Below, in pieces: positions 7,328 to 14,920 of a stretch of DNA of 32,793 nucleotides. The notes beneath the pieces are model-generated. The model did not search any database, was not told the origin of the DNA, and was given only the letters and a program-made list of their open reading frames with translations. Position 1 is the stretch's first letter; the number at the start of each line of letters is the position of its first letter. The translations under genes were made by a program, and so were the position numbers. Source of the stretch: Chitinophagaceae bacterium (GTDB taxonomy: Bacteria > Bacteroidota > Bacteroidia > Chitinophagales > Chitinophagaceae); assembly GCA_025450235.1 (NCBI GenBank), contig JANWHX010000117.1, positions 1 to 32,793 of the forward strand, written 5' to 3'.

Positions 7328-8143
7328 ATGGCATTTAAAAAAATTACGGAGCAACCCAGCAATTACAGGCACCTGGAAAAGATGCCAATTGCTGAACTGC
7401 TGACCAACATCAATAAAGAAGACCAGGTAGTTCCGGCTGCTGTGGCAAAAGCGATCCCGCAGATTGAAAAATTAGTGGAAGTGATCAGCGATAAGATGCT
7501 GATGGGGGGCAGATTATTTTATATTGGTGCAGGTACGAGTGGCCGTCTGGGAATAGTAGATGCCAGTGAATGCCCCCCGACGTATGGAGTGCCAAAAGGC
7601 CTGGTGATTGGTATTATTGCGGGGGGTGAAAAGGCGATTACTTCTGCTGTTGAATTTGCTGAAGATGATAAGGACCAGGGATGGAAAGACCTTGAAAGCT
7701 GGAATGTTTCTGATAAAGACGTTGTCATCGGCATTGCCGCCAGCGGGACTACTCCTTATGTGATCGGTGCTCTTGAAGAATGCCAGAAAAAAGGAATTGT
7801 TACCGGCAGCATATCCTGCAACCCGGATTCACCCGTCAGCGCCGCTGCGGATTTTCCAATTGAAGTAGTGGTGGGGCCGGAATTTGTAACTGGCAGCACC
7901 CGGATGAAAAGCGGGACGGCGCAGAAATTAGTGTTGAATATGATCTCCACTTCCTGCATGATCCAGCTGGGACGAGTGGAGGACAATAAAATGGTAAACA
8001 TGCAACTTACGAACGATAAATTAGTTGACCGTGGCGTGAAAATGCTGATGGAACGATCGCCTATAAAAGACTATGAAGAAGCAAAAAAGCTTTTGCTAAA
8101 GTATGGGAGCGTAAAAAAGGCATCCGAATCAATGGTCCAATAG
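7328..8143 (+). CDS. murQ: N-acetylmuramic acid 6-phosphate etherase
   Basis: A 271-residue SIS-domain enzyme. It cleaves the lactyl ether of MurNAc-6-phosphate to give GlcNAc-6-phosphate and D-lactate in peptidoglycan recycling. Diagnostic motifs are FYIGAGTSGRLGIVDASECPPT (64-85) and GSTRMKSGTAQKL. Counting from the ATG, E81 in DASECPPT and E112 in EFAEDD line up, with a constant offset of two, with catalytic Glu83 and Glu114 of E. coli MurQ. The protein is shorter than the ~298-residue E. coli enzyme, mainly at the C-terminus. The preceding kinase gene suggests a MurNAc or GlcNAc salvage operon. A T-run follows the TAG stop, but I see no strong hairpin before it. Confidence 0.95.
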   Translation: MAFKKITEQPSNYRHLEKMPIAELLTNINKEDQVVPAAVAKAIPQIEKLVEVISDKMLMGGRLFYIGAGTSGRLGIVDASECPPTYGVPKGLVIGIIAGGEKAITSAVEFAEDDKDQGWKDLESWNVSDKDVVIGIAASGTTPYVIGALEECQKKGIVTGSISCNPDSPVSAAADFPIEVVVGPEFVTGSTRMKSGTAQKLVLNMISTSCMIQLGRVEDNKMVNMQLTNDKLVDRGVKMLMERSPIKDYEEAKKLLLKYGSVKKASESMVQ

Positions 8144-8385
8144 TTTTTTTACAGATTTCTTCCCTATATTGTGACTTCAACTCTGCAGTGATAAATACTA
8201 ACAACCATACCGTTTCTTCTTTGATAGCGATGTATGCGGCAGCAACTGCAGCCGTCACTACAACTATTACAACGATCCGCTAAGCGGATTGTACTACACT
8301 ATATTATACCCCGGGCTTCGGCTGATCAAACGAAAATCATATTTATTATTTAGCTTAATTAATTTTAATCATTAAATCGGGATAC
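8144..8385 (+). promoter_or_regulatory. Threonine operon leader with attenuator-like RNA structures
   Basis: The 242 bases before thrA hold a Thr/Ile-rich short ORF (8230-8283). A hairpin, ATCCGC (8275-8280) with GCGGAT (8284-8289), carries the ORF stop codon TAA as its loop. GCAG-CAA-CTGC at 8239-8249 is a second small hairpin within the ORF. CAGCCG (8249-8254) can instead pair with CGGCTG (8319-8324), so mutually exclusive structures are possible. No canonical hairpin plus T-run terminator is visible between 8290 and 8385, so the final step of regulation is unclear. A poor -7 match, TATATTGT, lies at 8165-8172. Confidence 0.65.
8230..8283 (+). CDS. thrL: Threonine operon leader peptide
   Basis: A 17-codon ORF (MYAAATAAVTTTITTIR) ending 102 bases before thrA. 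Six of 17 residues are Thr and two Ile, clustered in the last eight codons (ACT ACA ACT ATT ACA ACG ATC), just as in the enterobacterial thr leader peptide. Threonine is the product of the downstream operon and isoleucine derives from it, so ribosome stalling on these codons would sense Thr- and Ile-tRNA supply. An in-frame GTG at 8188 would give a longer 31-residue version with two more Thr and two more Ile; the ATG is preferred. There is no similarity beyond composition, as expected for leader peptides. Confidence 0.72.
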   Translation: MYAAATAAVTTTITTIR

Positions 8386-10830
8386 ATGCAGGTCTTAAAA
8401 TTTGGGGGCACATCGGTTGCCAATGCGGAGAATATCAGTAAGGTGACGGAGATCGTAAGAAAATCAATTCAAAAAGACAAAACAGTTGTTGTCGTTTCAG
8501 CCCTGGGCGGAATTACGGACATGTTGCTTAAAGCCGCCGCGCTGGCAGCGGATGGGGAGGAGAGTTATAAGGAAGAACTATCCCAGATTGAACAAAGACA
8601 TTTGGATACTGTGAAACAATTGATCCCTGTATCACAACAAAGCCCAATGTTAAGCCTGGTGAAGGCAGCATGCAATGAAATTGAAGATATATGCAATGGA
8701 ATTTTTCTGCTCGGGGAGTTAACGGCAAGATCCAAAGACCGCATCGGGAGTTATGGAGAATGGATCTCATCACAGATTATTGCTGCAAAATTCAAAGCGG
8801 AACGGATTGACAATGTTTGGAAAGATGCAAGAGACCTGGTTGTTACCAATTCAAATTTCAGCGCCGCTGAAGTTGATTTTGACAGTACCAATAAAAAGAT
8901 AAAAGATTTTTTTTCAACCCAGAATTCTTCCTTATTTATCTTGCCGGGTTTTATTGCAAGCGATAAGAACGGGATCACGACTACCCTGGGACGGGGTGGT
9001 TCTGATTATACCGCGGCAATTATTGCATCTGCCCTGAATGCAAATAGTCTTGAAATATGGACCGATGTCAGCGGAATGATGACTGCCGATCCGCGGTTAA
9101 CCAGCAATGCACGGATCATCCCGCATATTTCTTACCAGGAGGCCATGGAACTGTCCCATTTTGGTGCTAAAGTCATTTATCCGCCGACAATACAGCCGGT
9201 AATGAATCAAAATATACCGGTGCGGATTAAGAACACGTTCGCCGCAGACGATGAGGGAACGCTAATCGAATCGGTAACAAACAGGAACGGAAACATCGTC
9301 AGGGGAATTTCCAGTATCAATAACATAGCCCTGATAAGTCTTGAAGGAAGTGGTATGGTAGGTATTCCGGGATTTTCTAAAAGATTATTCGAGGCATTAA
9401 GCAACGAAAAGATCAATGTTATATTGATCACCCAAAGCTCATCTGAACATTCTATCTGTGTTGGGATCGATGCTGCATTTTCCACAAAGGCGAAACATGC
9501 GGTTGATACGGCATTTTCCAATGAGATCGCTTTGCAGAAAGTAGATCCTTTACAAATTGAAGGGGACCTGTCAATTGTTGCCCTGGTCGGTGAAAACATG
9601 AAGAGCCATCCGGGCATCAGTGGCCGTATGTTCAGTGCAATGGGTAAAAATGGTATTAATATCCGGGCTATCGCCCAGGGATCTTCCGAGAAAAATATTT
9701 CGGCTGTTATTTCAACCAAAGATGTCCGTAAAGCTATCAACGTTTTGCATGAAGAGTTCTTTGAAACAACGTATAAGCAAATAAACCTTTTCATTGTCGG
9801 AACCGGTAATGTAGGCGCTAAACTTCTCGGACAATTAAATCAACAGGGAAAGTTCCTTTTTGATCAGATGAAATTGCAGTTACGGGTGGTAGGTATCAGC
9901 AACAGTCGAAAAATGCTGATCGATGAGGACGGAATTGGTCTTTCCAACTGGAAGGAGAAATTGGATGCGGCGCCCCCGGCCAATCTCCAAAACTGGGTGA
10001 ACGAAATTATCGCAAGGAATCTTCGTAACTCCGTTTTTGTCGATATAACAGCCAATGATAAGGTGGCTGCCGTCTATGATCAGTTGTTGACCAAAAGCAT
10101 TTCAGTGGTGGCCTGCAATAAAGTAGCCGCTTCTTCAGCATTTGGTAATTATAAAAAACTAAAGGACCTCGCTACTGAATACAACTGCCATTTTCTTTTT
10201 GAGACCAATGTCGGCGCTGGTTTACCGGTGATCGCTACATTGAATGATCTTGTCAGGAGTGGTGACAGGGTGCACCGGATGCAGGCAGTGTTAAGCGGCA
10301 CACTCAATTTTGTGTTCAATAATTATGATGGTACCAGGAAGTTTGCCGAAGTGGTAAAGCAGGCGCAGGACGAAGGGTATACAGAGCCTGACCCGCGTTT
10401 GGATCTTGGTGGGATCGATGTAATGCGAAAGATCATGATCCTGGCACGTGAAGCAGGTGAAAGAATTGAGATGAATGAAATCGCAAATAATTCTTTCATG
10501 CCACCAGCCTGTATGACAGGTGATGTTGATAATTTCTATAAAGAGATGGCGAAGGAGGAGGATCACTTTAAAAAGCTATTTGCCAAAGCCAATGCAGAAG
10601 GCACGAAGCTCAAGTTTGTTGCTTCCTATAATAACGGCCAGGCATCGGTAGGTTTACAGCATATTGATCCGAAACATGACCTTTATCATTTATATGGAAA
10701 AGACAATGTGGTGTTGTTTTATACAGATCGCTACAGCGAACAACCATTGGTCGTAAAGGGTGCCGGAGCGGGAGCGGATGTAACTGCAAGTGGTGTATTT
10801 GCAGATATTATCCGGGCAGCGAAAACGTAG
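8386..10830 (+). CDS. thrA: Bifunctional aspartate kinase / homoserine dehydrogenase I
   Basis: An 814-residue fusion carrying out the first and third steps from aspartate to homoserine. The aspartokinase domain covers about 1-300: KFGGTSVAN at 5-13, TTLGRGGSDYTAA in the active site, then WTDVSGMMTADPR. Two ACT regulatory domains follow at about 310-460 (ISLEGSGMVGIPGFSKRLFEAL and VALVGENMKSHPGISGRMFSAM), which in this family mediate threonine feedback. The homoserine dehydrogenase half begins with Rossmann motif NLFIVGTGNVGAKLLGQL at about 464. It carries ETNVGAGLPVIATLNDL and LSGTLNFVFN and ends GAGAGADVTASGVFADIIR. Length matches E. coli ThrA (820). It is the first structural gene after the Thr/Ile leader and is followed by thrB and thrC. 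Confidence 0.96.
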   Translation: MQVLKFGGTSVANAENISKVTEIVRKSIQKDKTVVVVSALGGITDMLLKAAALAADGEESYKEELSQIEQRHLDTVKQLIPVSQQSPMLSLVKAACNEIEDICNGIFLLGELTARSKDRIGSYGEWISSQIIAAKFKAERIDNVWKDARDLVVTNSNFSAAEVDFDSTNKKIKDFFSTQNSSLFILPGFIASDKNGITTTLGRGGSDYTAAIIASALNANSLEIWTDVSGMMTADPRLTSNARIIPHISYQEAMELSHFGAKVIYPPTIQPVMNQNIPVRIKNTFAADDEGTLIESVTNRNGNIVRGISSINNIALISLEGSGMVGIPGFSKRLFEALSNEKINVILITQSSSEHSICVGIDAAFSTKAKHAVDTAFSNEIALQKVDPLQIEGDLSIVALVGENMKSHPGISGRMFSAMGKNGINIRAIAQGSSEKNISAVISTKDVRKAINVLHEEFFETTYKQINLFIVGTGNVGAKLLGQLNQQGKFLFDQMKLQLRVVGISNSRKMLIDEDGIGLSNWKEKLDAAPPANLQNWVNEIIARNLRNSVFVDITANDKVAAVYDQLLTKSISVVACNKVAASSAFGNYKKLKDLATEYNCHFLFETNVGAGLPVIATLNDLVRSGDRVHRMQAVLSGTLNFVFNNYDGTRKFAEVVKQAQDEGYTEPDPRLDLGGIDVMRKIMILAREAGERIEMNEIANNSFMPPACMTGDVDNFYKEMAKEEDHFKKLFAKANAEGTKLKFVASYNNGQASVGLQHIDPKHDLYHLYGKDNVVLFYTDRYSEQPLVVKGAGAGADVTASGVFADIIRAAKT

Positions 10831-10876
10831 GAAAGAAATCAACACGTAAGGGAAAGAATGCGTGCCGATAGTCGGC

Positions 10877-11842
10877 ATGCCTCATGCATTTTCTATTTAT
10901 TTTAATTCAATAACACGATCGGATTTGAACAAAATCACTGTAAAGAGTCCCGGGACGGTCGCCAACCTTGTATGCGGATTTGATATACTTGGCATGGCGC
11001 TGAATGAACCTTATGATATAATGCATTTAAAATTATTGAATGAGCCAATTGTCGTTATCATCAATAAAGATGATTTTAATTTGCCCACCGAACCCGAAAA
11101 AAACGTAGCCGGCGTTGTTTTGTTATCGATCATTGAAAGGATGAATCACAAAACAGGATTCGAAGTTGTAATTGAAAAGCATATTAAACCCGGAAGTGGT
11201 ATTGGATCAAGCGCCGCAAGTGCTGCAGGTGCTGCTGTGGCAGCGAATCATTTATTGGGAGGCATTTTTTCGCGCGATGAGGTGGTTCAGTTTGCCATGA
11301 ATGGGGAGAAGCTTGCGTCAGGTGTTAAACATGCAGACAATATCGCACCGTGTATTTTGGGTGGCGTCAGTTTGATACGAAGTATTCATCCATTGGACAT
11401 TGTTGCTATTCCTTCGCCTGATCTGTTTGTGACGGTGGTACATCCGCAAATCGAGGTAAGGACATCTGATGCAAGGCAAATATTGAAGAAGCAGGTATTA
11501 CTAAAAGATGCTATCAGGCAATGGGGAAATATTGCAGGTTTGGTAACAGGGTTTCTGAAGAACGACTATGAACTTATTGGCCGTTCGTTAGAAGATGTCA
11601 TCATAGAGCCGGTAAGAAGTATCCTGATCCCCGGATTTGATGAAATAAAAAGGAAGTGTAAAGATGCAGGCGCATTGGGTGGAGGTATATCGGGATCCGG
11701 GCCTTCTGTGTTCATGTTATCCGTAAGCGAAACTATTGCTAAAGCGACAGAAACGGTGATGAAGGAAGTGTACGACAGGCTCGGGATTGAAAACAATACT
11801 TACGTTACGACAATTAACAAGAAAGGGGTTGAAATAATTTAA
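10877..11842 (+). CDS. thrB: Homoserine kinase
   Basis: A GHMP-family kinase converting homoserine to O-phosphohomoserine. KSPGTVANLVCGFDILG at the N-terminus and the ATP loop PGSGIGSSAASAAGAAVAAN identify it; the C-terminal GALGGGISGSGPSVFML is the third GHMP motif. The start is uncertain. Three in-frame choices are GTG 10862, ATG 10877 (used here) and TTG 10925, which would give LNKITVKSPGTVAN, close to the usual N-terminus, and a typical ~305-residue protein. A 6-bp hairpin (TGCCGA-TAG-TCGGCA, 10863-10877) lies just before the ATG, 32 bases after thrA. The stop is followed immediately by the REP-like palindrome of the thrB-thrC spacer. Confidence 0.92.
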   Translation: MPHAFSIYFNSITRSDLNKITVKSPGTVANLVCGFDILGMALNEPYDIMHLKLLNEPIVVIINKDDFNLPTEPEKNVAGVVLLSIIERMNHKTGFEVVIEKHIKPGSGIGSSAASAAGAAVAANHLLGGIFSRDEVVQFAMNGEKLASGVKHADNIAPCILGGVSLIRSIHPLDIVAIPSPDLFVTVVHPQIEVRTSDARQILKKQVLLKDAIRQWGNIAGLVTGFLKNDYELIGRSLEDVIIEPVRSILIPGFDEIKRKCKDAGALGGGISGSGPSVFMLSVSETIAKATETVMKEVYDRLGIENNTYVTTINKKGVEII

Positions 11843-11844
11843 CG

Positions 11845-11871
11845 GGTCTGGCCGCTGGGAGCGGCCTGACC
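11845..11871. repeat. REP-like palindrome, spacer copy
   Basis: GGTC-T-GGCCGCT / GGG / AGCGGCC-T-GACC is a hairpin with 7-bp inner and 4-bp outer stems and one T-T mismatch. It fills most of the 37-base thrB-thrC spacer. Read on the other strand, its arms GGTCAGGCCG and CGGCCAGACC are identical to those of the element inside thrC at 12271-12297. Confidence 0.8.
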
Positions 11872-11879
11872 GTATACAC

Positions 11880-13208
11880 ATGAAATATTATAGCACAAAT
11901 AAACAATCTCCAGTAGTTGATTTCAGGGAAGCAACGATCAGCGGGCAGGCGCCGGATAAAGGGTTGTATTTTCCTGAAAGTATTCCTTCAGTCGATCAAG
12001 AGTTAATAAGAAACATTGAAAAATATTCAAATGAAGAAATCGCTTTTAGGGTGATCCATCCTTATGTGGCGAATTCAATCGCTGATGAAAAGCTGATGGA
12101 GATCGTGACCGAAACGATCAGCTTTCCTATTCCTCTTGTGCCTGTCAATGAATCCGTTTATTCTCTCGAACTGTTTCATGGACCCACATTGGCGTTTAAA
12201 GATGTGGGGGCAAGGTTCATGAGTCGCTGTCTTGGTTATTTTGTTAAAATGGGTGAGACCCTTCGTCACGGTCAGGCCGGCGGGAGCGGCCAGACCGTGA
12301 CTGTACTTGTTGCCACTTCAGGCGATACAGGCGGCGCCGTAGCAAATGGGTTTTACAATGTGGAAGGAGTTGAAGTAATAATATTATATCCTTCCGGTAA
12401 AGTCAGCCCGGTACAGGAAAAACAATTGACTACATTGGGAAAGAATATTCGTGCTCTTGAAGTCCTGGGAAGTTTTGACGATTGCCAGCAAATGGTAAAA
12501 AACGCATTTGCCGATAAAGAAGTAAACAAAAATCGGTTCCTGACCTCCGCCAATTCAATCAATGTGGCAAGATGGCTTCCGCAACAGTTCTATTATTTCT
12601 TTGCATATAAGCAGTGGCCTGATAGGAACAATCCGCCCGTAATAAGCGTCCCCAGCGGGAACTTTGGTAATATCTGTGCTGGTTTACTGGCAAAACGTTC
12701 CGGGTTGCCGGTAGAGCATTTCATTGCGGCCTGTAATGTCAATGATGTTGTTCCGGAATTCATGAAGACAGAAAGATTTGAACCAAAGCAGGCGATACCC
12801 ACCTTGTCCAATGCAATGGATGTAGGTAATCCAAGCAATTTCGTCCGTATACTGGAAATATTTGCTCATAGTTTTACCACGCTTGAGCAAAATCTCACTG
12901 CTGTCAGTATAACGGACAAAGAAACAACGGATACTATCAGTGACGCTTTTAAACAATACAATTACATACTTGATCCACACGGCGCAGTTGGGTACCTGGC
13001 GTTGAAACGATACATGGGAGCCCATCCCGGCAGTAAAGGTATCTTCCTTGAAACAGCCCACCCGGTCAAGTTTCCGGATGCAGTAGAAAAACATACCGGC
13101 ACCCGGCCGGATATCCCCGCATCGGTGTATAATATTATGAATAATAAAAAGGTAACTGTAAAAATGAAACCGGACTATAAAGCATTGAAAGATTACCTGA
13201 TGAGCTAG
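11880..13208 (+). CDS. thrC: Threonine synthase with an in-frame REP-like insertion
   Basis: A 442-residue PLP enzyme converting O-phosphohomoserine to threonine. The PLP lysine is K107 in ELFHGPTLAFKDVGARF, and the substrate loop is VATSGDTGGAVANG. SVPSGNFGNICAGLLAKRSG binds the PLP phosphate, and the C-terminal LDPHGAVGYLAL and ETAHPVKFP are as expected. Between FVKM and TVLVATSGDTG the protein carries a Gly-rich stretch, roughly residues 125-139 (GETLRHGQAGGSGQT). It is largely encoded by a 35-base palindrome (12266-12300) related to the one in the spacer just upstream. From memory, homologues have only a few residues here, so the stretch is probably a surface-loop expansion between two strands. 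The reading frame stays intact, so the enzyme is probably active. Confidence 0.94.
   Translation: MKYYSTNKQSPVVDFREATISGQAPDKGLYFPESIPSVDQELIRNIEKYSNEEIAFRVIHPYVANSIADEKLMEIVTETISFPIPLVPVNESVYSLELFHGPTLAFKDVGARFMSRCLGYFVKMGETLRHGQAGGSGQTVTVLVATSGDTGGAVANGFYNVEGVEVIILYPSGKVSPVQEKQLTTLGKNIRALEVLGSFDDCQQMVKNAFADKEVNKNRFLTSANSINVARWLPQQFYYFFAYKQWPDRNNPPVISVPSGNFGNICAGLLAKRSGLPVEHFIAACNVNDVVPEFMKTERFEPKQAIPTLSNAMDVGNPSNFVRILEIFAHSFTTLEQNLTAVSITDKETTDTISDAFKQYNYILDPHGAVGYLALKRYMGAHPGSKGIFLETAHPVKFPDAVEKHTGTRPDIPASVYNIMNNKKVTVKMKPDYKALKDYLMS
12266..12300. repeat. REP-like palindrome inside thrC
   Basis: TCACGGTC (12266-12273) pairs exactly with GACCGTGA (12293-12300). After an A-A mismatch, GGCCG pairs with CGGCC around a 7-base loop. 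It shares arms GGTCAGGCCG and CGGCCAGACC with the inverted copy at 11845-11871. It encodes residues 129-141 of threonine synthase in frame. Confidence 0.85.
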
Positions 13209-13235
13209 GGCAGCGAAATCTGCAAAGATCATTAT

Positions 13236-13243
13236 TACCTTTG
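13236..13243 (+). promoter_or_regulatory. Candidate -7 box for the hypothetical gene
   Basis: TACCTTTG exactly matches TAnnTTTG and ends 16 bases before the ATG at 13260. No TTTG stands at the ideal -33 distance. It suggests the gene can be transcribed separately from the thr operon, with a very short leader. Confidence 0.5.
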
Positions 13244-13259
13244 CTATTGAGATTGAACA

Positions 13260-13823
13260 ATGCATGATATAGAACCTTTTTATAACTGGCGCCACATATA
13301 TGTGAGCGAAGAGGATGCTTTGTCACCTTTTTTTGGGCGGGACTATTCTGAATTTGAATACTCTCAAACCGTTTATAATTATTATATCCATCCGCAGTGG
13401 GATGATTTTGGAAGCCGCACCCTGTACTTAAAAGTGCTACTGGCCGATTACGAGGAAAAGTATGTCATAATAGAGTTGATAGGAGAATGGAATGATGCTG
13501 TAGAAAATGATATTATGGAACTGAAGCGGGAAGTACTCGAAAAGTTTACGTACGAAGGAATCAATAAAATCATACTGATCGCCGAGAATGTGTTGAATTT
13601 TCATAGTGGAGTAATTGATTACTACGAAGAATTGGCCGAAGAGTTAGCGGATGCCAATGGCTGGGTCGTTTGCCTCAATATGCCGGAACAAACCCAGTAT
13701 GATTTTCGGAAAGCCCATCTTGACAGGTATATTGAATTAATTGAACTTGAAAACTGGCGCACGTATAAACCCTTCCACCTGTTTAGGAAGATCGATGCTG
13801 AACAAAAGGCAAGATTGACCTGA
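13260..13823 (+). CDS. Conserved hypothetical protein (Bacteroidota)
   Basis: A 187-residue soluble acidic protein starting MHDIEPFYNWRHIYVSEEDALSPF. I do not recognise a named domain. There is no signal peptide, membrane segment or catalytic motif. The N-terminal half is rich in aromatic residues (FEYSQTVYNYYIHPQWDDFG). The middle alternates beta-like (LYLKVLLADYEEKYVIIELIGEW) and helical (NDIMELKREVLEKF) segments, then GINKIILIAENVLNFHSG. This could be a small alpha/beta fold in which a strand is followed by a helix. The C-terminus is helical and charged. It sits 51 bases after thrC and 256 bases before the sdh operon. The start is an ATG with its own TAnnTTTG box. Function is not inferable from context. 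Confidence 0.75.
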   Translation: MHDIEPFYNWRHIYVSEEDALSPFFGRDYSEFEYSQTVYNYYIHPQWDDFGSRTLYLKVLLADYEEKYVIIELIGEWNDAVENDIMELKREVLEKFTYEGINKIILIAENVLNFHSGVIDYYEELAEELADANGWVVCLNMPEQTQYDFRKAHLDRYIELIELENWRTYKPFHLFRKIDAEQKARLT

Positions 13824-14018
13824 ACGTTTCCTGATATGAACATCATCCCCAGATACTATCTTCTTTCTTTTGACGGTTATTGCTTGTTCGTCTCATTGAA
13901 CACTTTTAGGAATAACTCAGCGAAAAACAGGTCCGCTAAAGCATTTATCTAATTATGATTATCAAATAGCTAGTCTCAACAATTGGCCGTTGAACCTTGT
14001 CAAATGCCTTTAAAGTTT

Positions 14019-14051
14019 TTTGCGCCATTTGATTTCCAGATACTACATTTG
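14019..14051 (+). promoter_or_regulatory. Promoter of the sdh operon
   Basis: TTTG at 14019-14022, a 21-base spacer and TACATTTG at 14044-14051 fit the Bacteroidota TTTG / TAnnTTTG promoter. The sdhC ATG follows 28 bases after the -7 box. Confidence 0.65.
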
Positions 14052-14079
14052 CTATAATTAACCATCTTCACCATTCTAT

Positions 14080-14760
14080 ATGAAATGGTCCGAATTCTTC
14101 ACTTCGTCGGTTGGAAAGAAATTAGTAATGGCTTTAACCGGTTTGTTCCTAATTACTTTTTTGGTAGTTCATGTCAGTCTTAATGCCTGTATATGGGCCA
14201 ACGATGGCGGGATAATGTTTAACAACGCTGCTCATTTTATGAGTGGTATTGTGATCCGCATTGTTGAAGTCGGGTTATTCCTGGGGATCTTTCTTCATAT
14301 CATCCAGGGCTATGTATTAGTATTTTCCAATCGCACTAAACGAAATATCGGTTACAATGTACCGATGGGCAGTAAGGGAAGTGCCTGGTACAGGAAAAGC
14401 ATGGGACTACTTGGAACTATTCTCCTTCTTTTTTTTATTATTCACTGGTATCATTTCTGGATCCCGTCAAGATTTACAGGTGTTGAAGAGACTTTTATCG
14501 ATGGTAAACCTGTTCATAATCTTTATGCGCTAATGCAAATAACTTTCCAGGAATTATGGGTAGTCATCGTATATGTATTTGCTTGTTTTTCTCTTTGCTG
14601 GCATTTGATACACGGTTTTCAAAGTGCTTTCAGAACGATGGGAATAAGTAATCATCGCTACCTGGTAATCATAAAATCGGCAGGGATTGCTTTTGCGATC
14701 ATTGTATCAACGGCTTTTGCTATGATGCCTGTGAGTATGTATTTGGGATGGGTGAAGTAA
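14080..14760 (+). CDS. sdhC: Succinate dehydrogenase cytochrome b subunit (diheme type)
   Basis: A 226-residue membrane anchor of succinate:quinone oxidoreductase / fumarate reductase. It has five likely transmembrane helices, starting near 15-33, 50-80, 105-125, 150-180 and 195-220. Conserved histidines lie in the helices (VVHVSLN, GIFLHIIQGY, FIIHWYHFW, CWHLIHGF) and would ligate two b haems, as in type B enzymes. It carries electrons from the FeS subunit to menaquinone. A good TTTG/TAnnTTTG promoter precedes it, and the sdhA ATG follows 160 bases later after a repeat-bearing spacer, with a four-helix-bundle gene interposed before sdhB. Confidence 0.93.
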   Translation: MKWSEFFTSSVGKKLVMALTGLFLITFLVVHVSLNACIWANDGGIMFNNAAHFMSGIVIRIVEVGLFLGIFLHIIQGYVLVFSNRTKRNIGYNVPMGSKGSAWYRKSMGLLGTILLLFFIIHWYHFWIPSRFTGVEETFIDGKPVHNLYALMQITFQELWVVIVYVFACFSLCWHLIHGFQSAFRTMGISNHRYLVIIKSAGIAFAIIVSTAFAMMPVSMYLGWVK

Positions 14761-14776
14761 GTTGGTAAAGACGGCA

Positions 14777-14853
14777 AAGTCCGGAAGACGGAAAGAAGCT
14801 GTCTTAAAAGCGAAATGTCTTTCAGTCTTTCCAGCTTGCGGACTTCCGGACTT
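14777..14853. repeat. Inverted repeat in the sdhC-sdhA spacer
   Basis: AAGTCCGGAAG at 14777-14787 is exactly inverted at 14843-14853. The surrounding purine-rich left part (GACGGAAAG...) and pyrimidine-rich right part are loosely complementary. The style resembles the imperfect inverted repeat at 26079-26151. It probably forms a long hairpin in the sdh mRNA between sdhC and sdhA. Confidence 0.7.
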
Positions 14854-14920
14854 GTTGAGATGCGAACAGAGCGATGGCAAAATAAGATCACTAATCATTT
14901 AATCTGCGAAATCAGTGGTT

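Noticed and set aside
8290-8385. Classic attenuator terminator before thrA
   Set aside because: The CCGGGCTTCGGCTG segment pairs only over about three bases and no T-run follows, so I do not call a terminator.
9207-9794. Minus-strand ORF of 195 codons inside thrA
   Set aside because: Antisense shadow of a well-supported gene, with no recognisable domains.
12684-13295. Minus-strand ORF of 203 codons over thrC
   Set aside because: Antisense shadow of threonine synthase; low-complexity, cysteine/histidine-scattered sequence typical of shadows.
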